From Peptoanaerobacter stomatis (GTDB lineage: Bacteria; Bacillota; Clostridia; Peptostreptococcales; Filifactoraceae): a stretch of DNA of 64,000 nucleotides. Made by a program: the position numbers and the translations under genes. A model generated the notes under the pieces. That model made no database searches and had not been told where the DNA came from. It saw nothing but the letters and a program-made list of their open reading frames with translations. Each line of letters opens with the position of its first letter. The first letter of the stretch is position 1. This document shows, one piece after another, positions 63,570 through 64,000 of the stretch. The stretch covers positions 222,850 to 286,849 of the forward strand of contig NZ_JH815226.1 of the NCBI RefSeq assembly GCF_000238095.2, given 5' to 3'.

Positions 63570-64000
63570 TCATATTTTTGCTATTGCTAATAGCTGATTT
63601 ACTATGAAGGCTGAAGCATAATAAGCCATAAACTGAACACCAGTATGTATTTCAAAAATATTGTGCATTATTCCTCCAAAAAGCCCTATACAAAGTGCAA
63701 TTACTATTCCAATTATTCCTGCTTCATAATAAGCAAGCATAAATATAAGACCTAAAAATGCACCTATTAATGCTTCATGACTTATATTTTTAAACATTTT
63801 TTCTGTCCATGATCTTGCTTTCTTTATAGATATAGGGTATGCCACTAAAGTCCCGCCAATTATGCCTATCGCTCCATAGACTATATAATGCCATACTTCA
63901 AGATAATTATGGAGGTTGTTTACTGGATCTATTGTGAATACAGGTGGAGCATTGAATAATGGTGCTGCAGGTCCAAGTGCGACAGGACTCAAAGGAAGAC
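63570..64000 (-). CDS. integral membrane protein, 5' part outside the window
   Basis: The last 143 or so codons of a membrane protein; the frame stays open to the right edge, so the start is beyond it. Visible are four to five hydrophobic helices (about residues 30-55, 73-90, 92-110, 118-135 counting from the edge), a Pro/Ala-rich start (SPVALGPAAPLFNAPPV), a motif FEIHTGVQFMAYYASAF near the end, and a basic loop with ARSWTEKMFKN. I do not recognise the family. A secondary carrier or channel is possible, but nothing here shows it. Confidence 0.6.
   Translation of the reverse strand, partial: LPLSPVALGPAAPLFNAPPVFTIDPVNNLHNYLEVWHYIVYGAIGIIGGTLVAYPISIKKARSWTEKMFKNISHEALIGAFLGLIFMLAYYEAGIIGIVIALCIGLFGGIMHNIFEIHTGVQFMAYYASAFIVNQLLAIAKI

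Overview
The window is very AT-rich (clearly below 35% G+C by eye) and reads as the chromosome of a low-GC, anaerobic, S-layer-bearing Firmicute. Supporting traits are SLH-anchored surface proteins, a T-box leader, pyruvate phosphate dikinase with its bifunctional regulator, arginine deiminase, a sodium/glutamate symporter and a formiminoglutamate/one-carbon cluster. The mix fits an amino-acid-fermenting member of the Peptostreptococcaceae or a near relative, but the sequence alone does not fix genus or species.

Layout. 1-7.3 kb (minus strand): haem acquisition. An SLH-anchored NEAT protein, a secreted Shp-like haem protein, an IsdE-like lipoprotein, permease and ATPase, then a flavodoxin, a DUF454 membrane protein and a cut-off ABC exporter. 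7.7-12.2 kb: tyrS, rpmB, a PP-loop thiolase with a TerD protein, and a 1.16-kb insertion sequence flanked by an unusually long 26-bp direct repeat. 12.4-17.4 kb: mobile DNA of visibly higher G+C. It holds a TnpW-like protein, two divergent regulator/enzyme cassettes (HxlR with an NTF2-like protein; MerR with a carboxymuconolactone decarboxylase-like protein), a frameshifted large serine recombinase and an IS200-type element. 17.6-29.4 kb: ppdK and ppsR, a T-box-controlled orphan trpB, rlmD and several small poorly known genes. 29.5-36 kb: fchA, fhs, a folate-type ECF S component, glutamate formimidoyltransferase, GltS and HutD, together a route from formiminoglutamate to glutamate, folate-bound C1 units and formate. 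36-48.2 kb: a secreted beta-propeller protein, a pseudopilin, transketolase, arginine deiminase, RNase H, TrkH/TrkA and methylthioribose kinase. 48.4-51.6 kb: a GntR-regulated ABC-2 transporter with a clear operator.

Two regions stand out. At 51.6-54.8 kb three co-directional genes encode a DUF1858-like/substrate-binding-like fusion without a signal peptide, a SIMIBI-type GTPase with two CxxC pairs, and an ABC ATPase without any membrane partner. The first and third share a similar N-terminal segment, which suggests a cytosolic multi-protein system of unknown purpose. At 55.0-61.8 kb a 1,620-residue SLH protein with six FMN-binding (covalent flavin) domains lies beside a one-flavin lipoprotein and a ferric-reductase-like membrane protein. 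This layout suggests electrons passing from the membrane through a lipoprotein to an S-layer flavin 'wire'. A riboflavin-family ECF S component follows at 62.4 kb.

Intergenic DNA carries several dispersed 90-130-bp repeats with related TTATACTA-type ends. No rRNA, tRNA or CRISPR array was seen.
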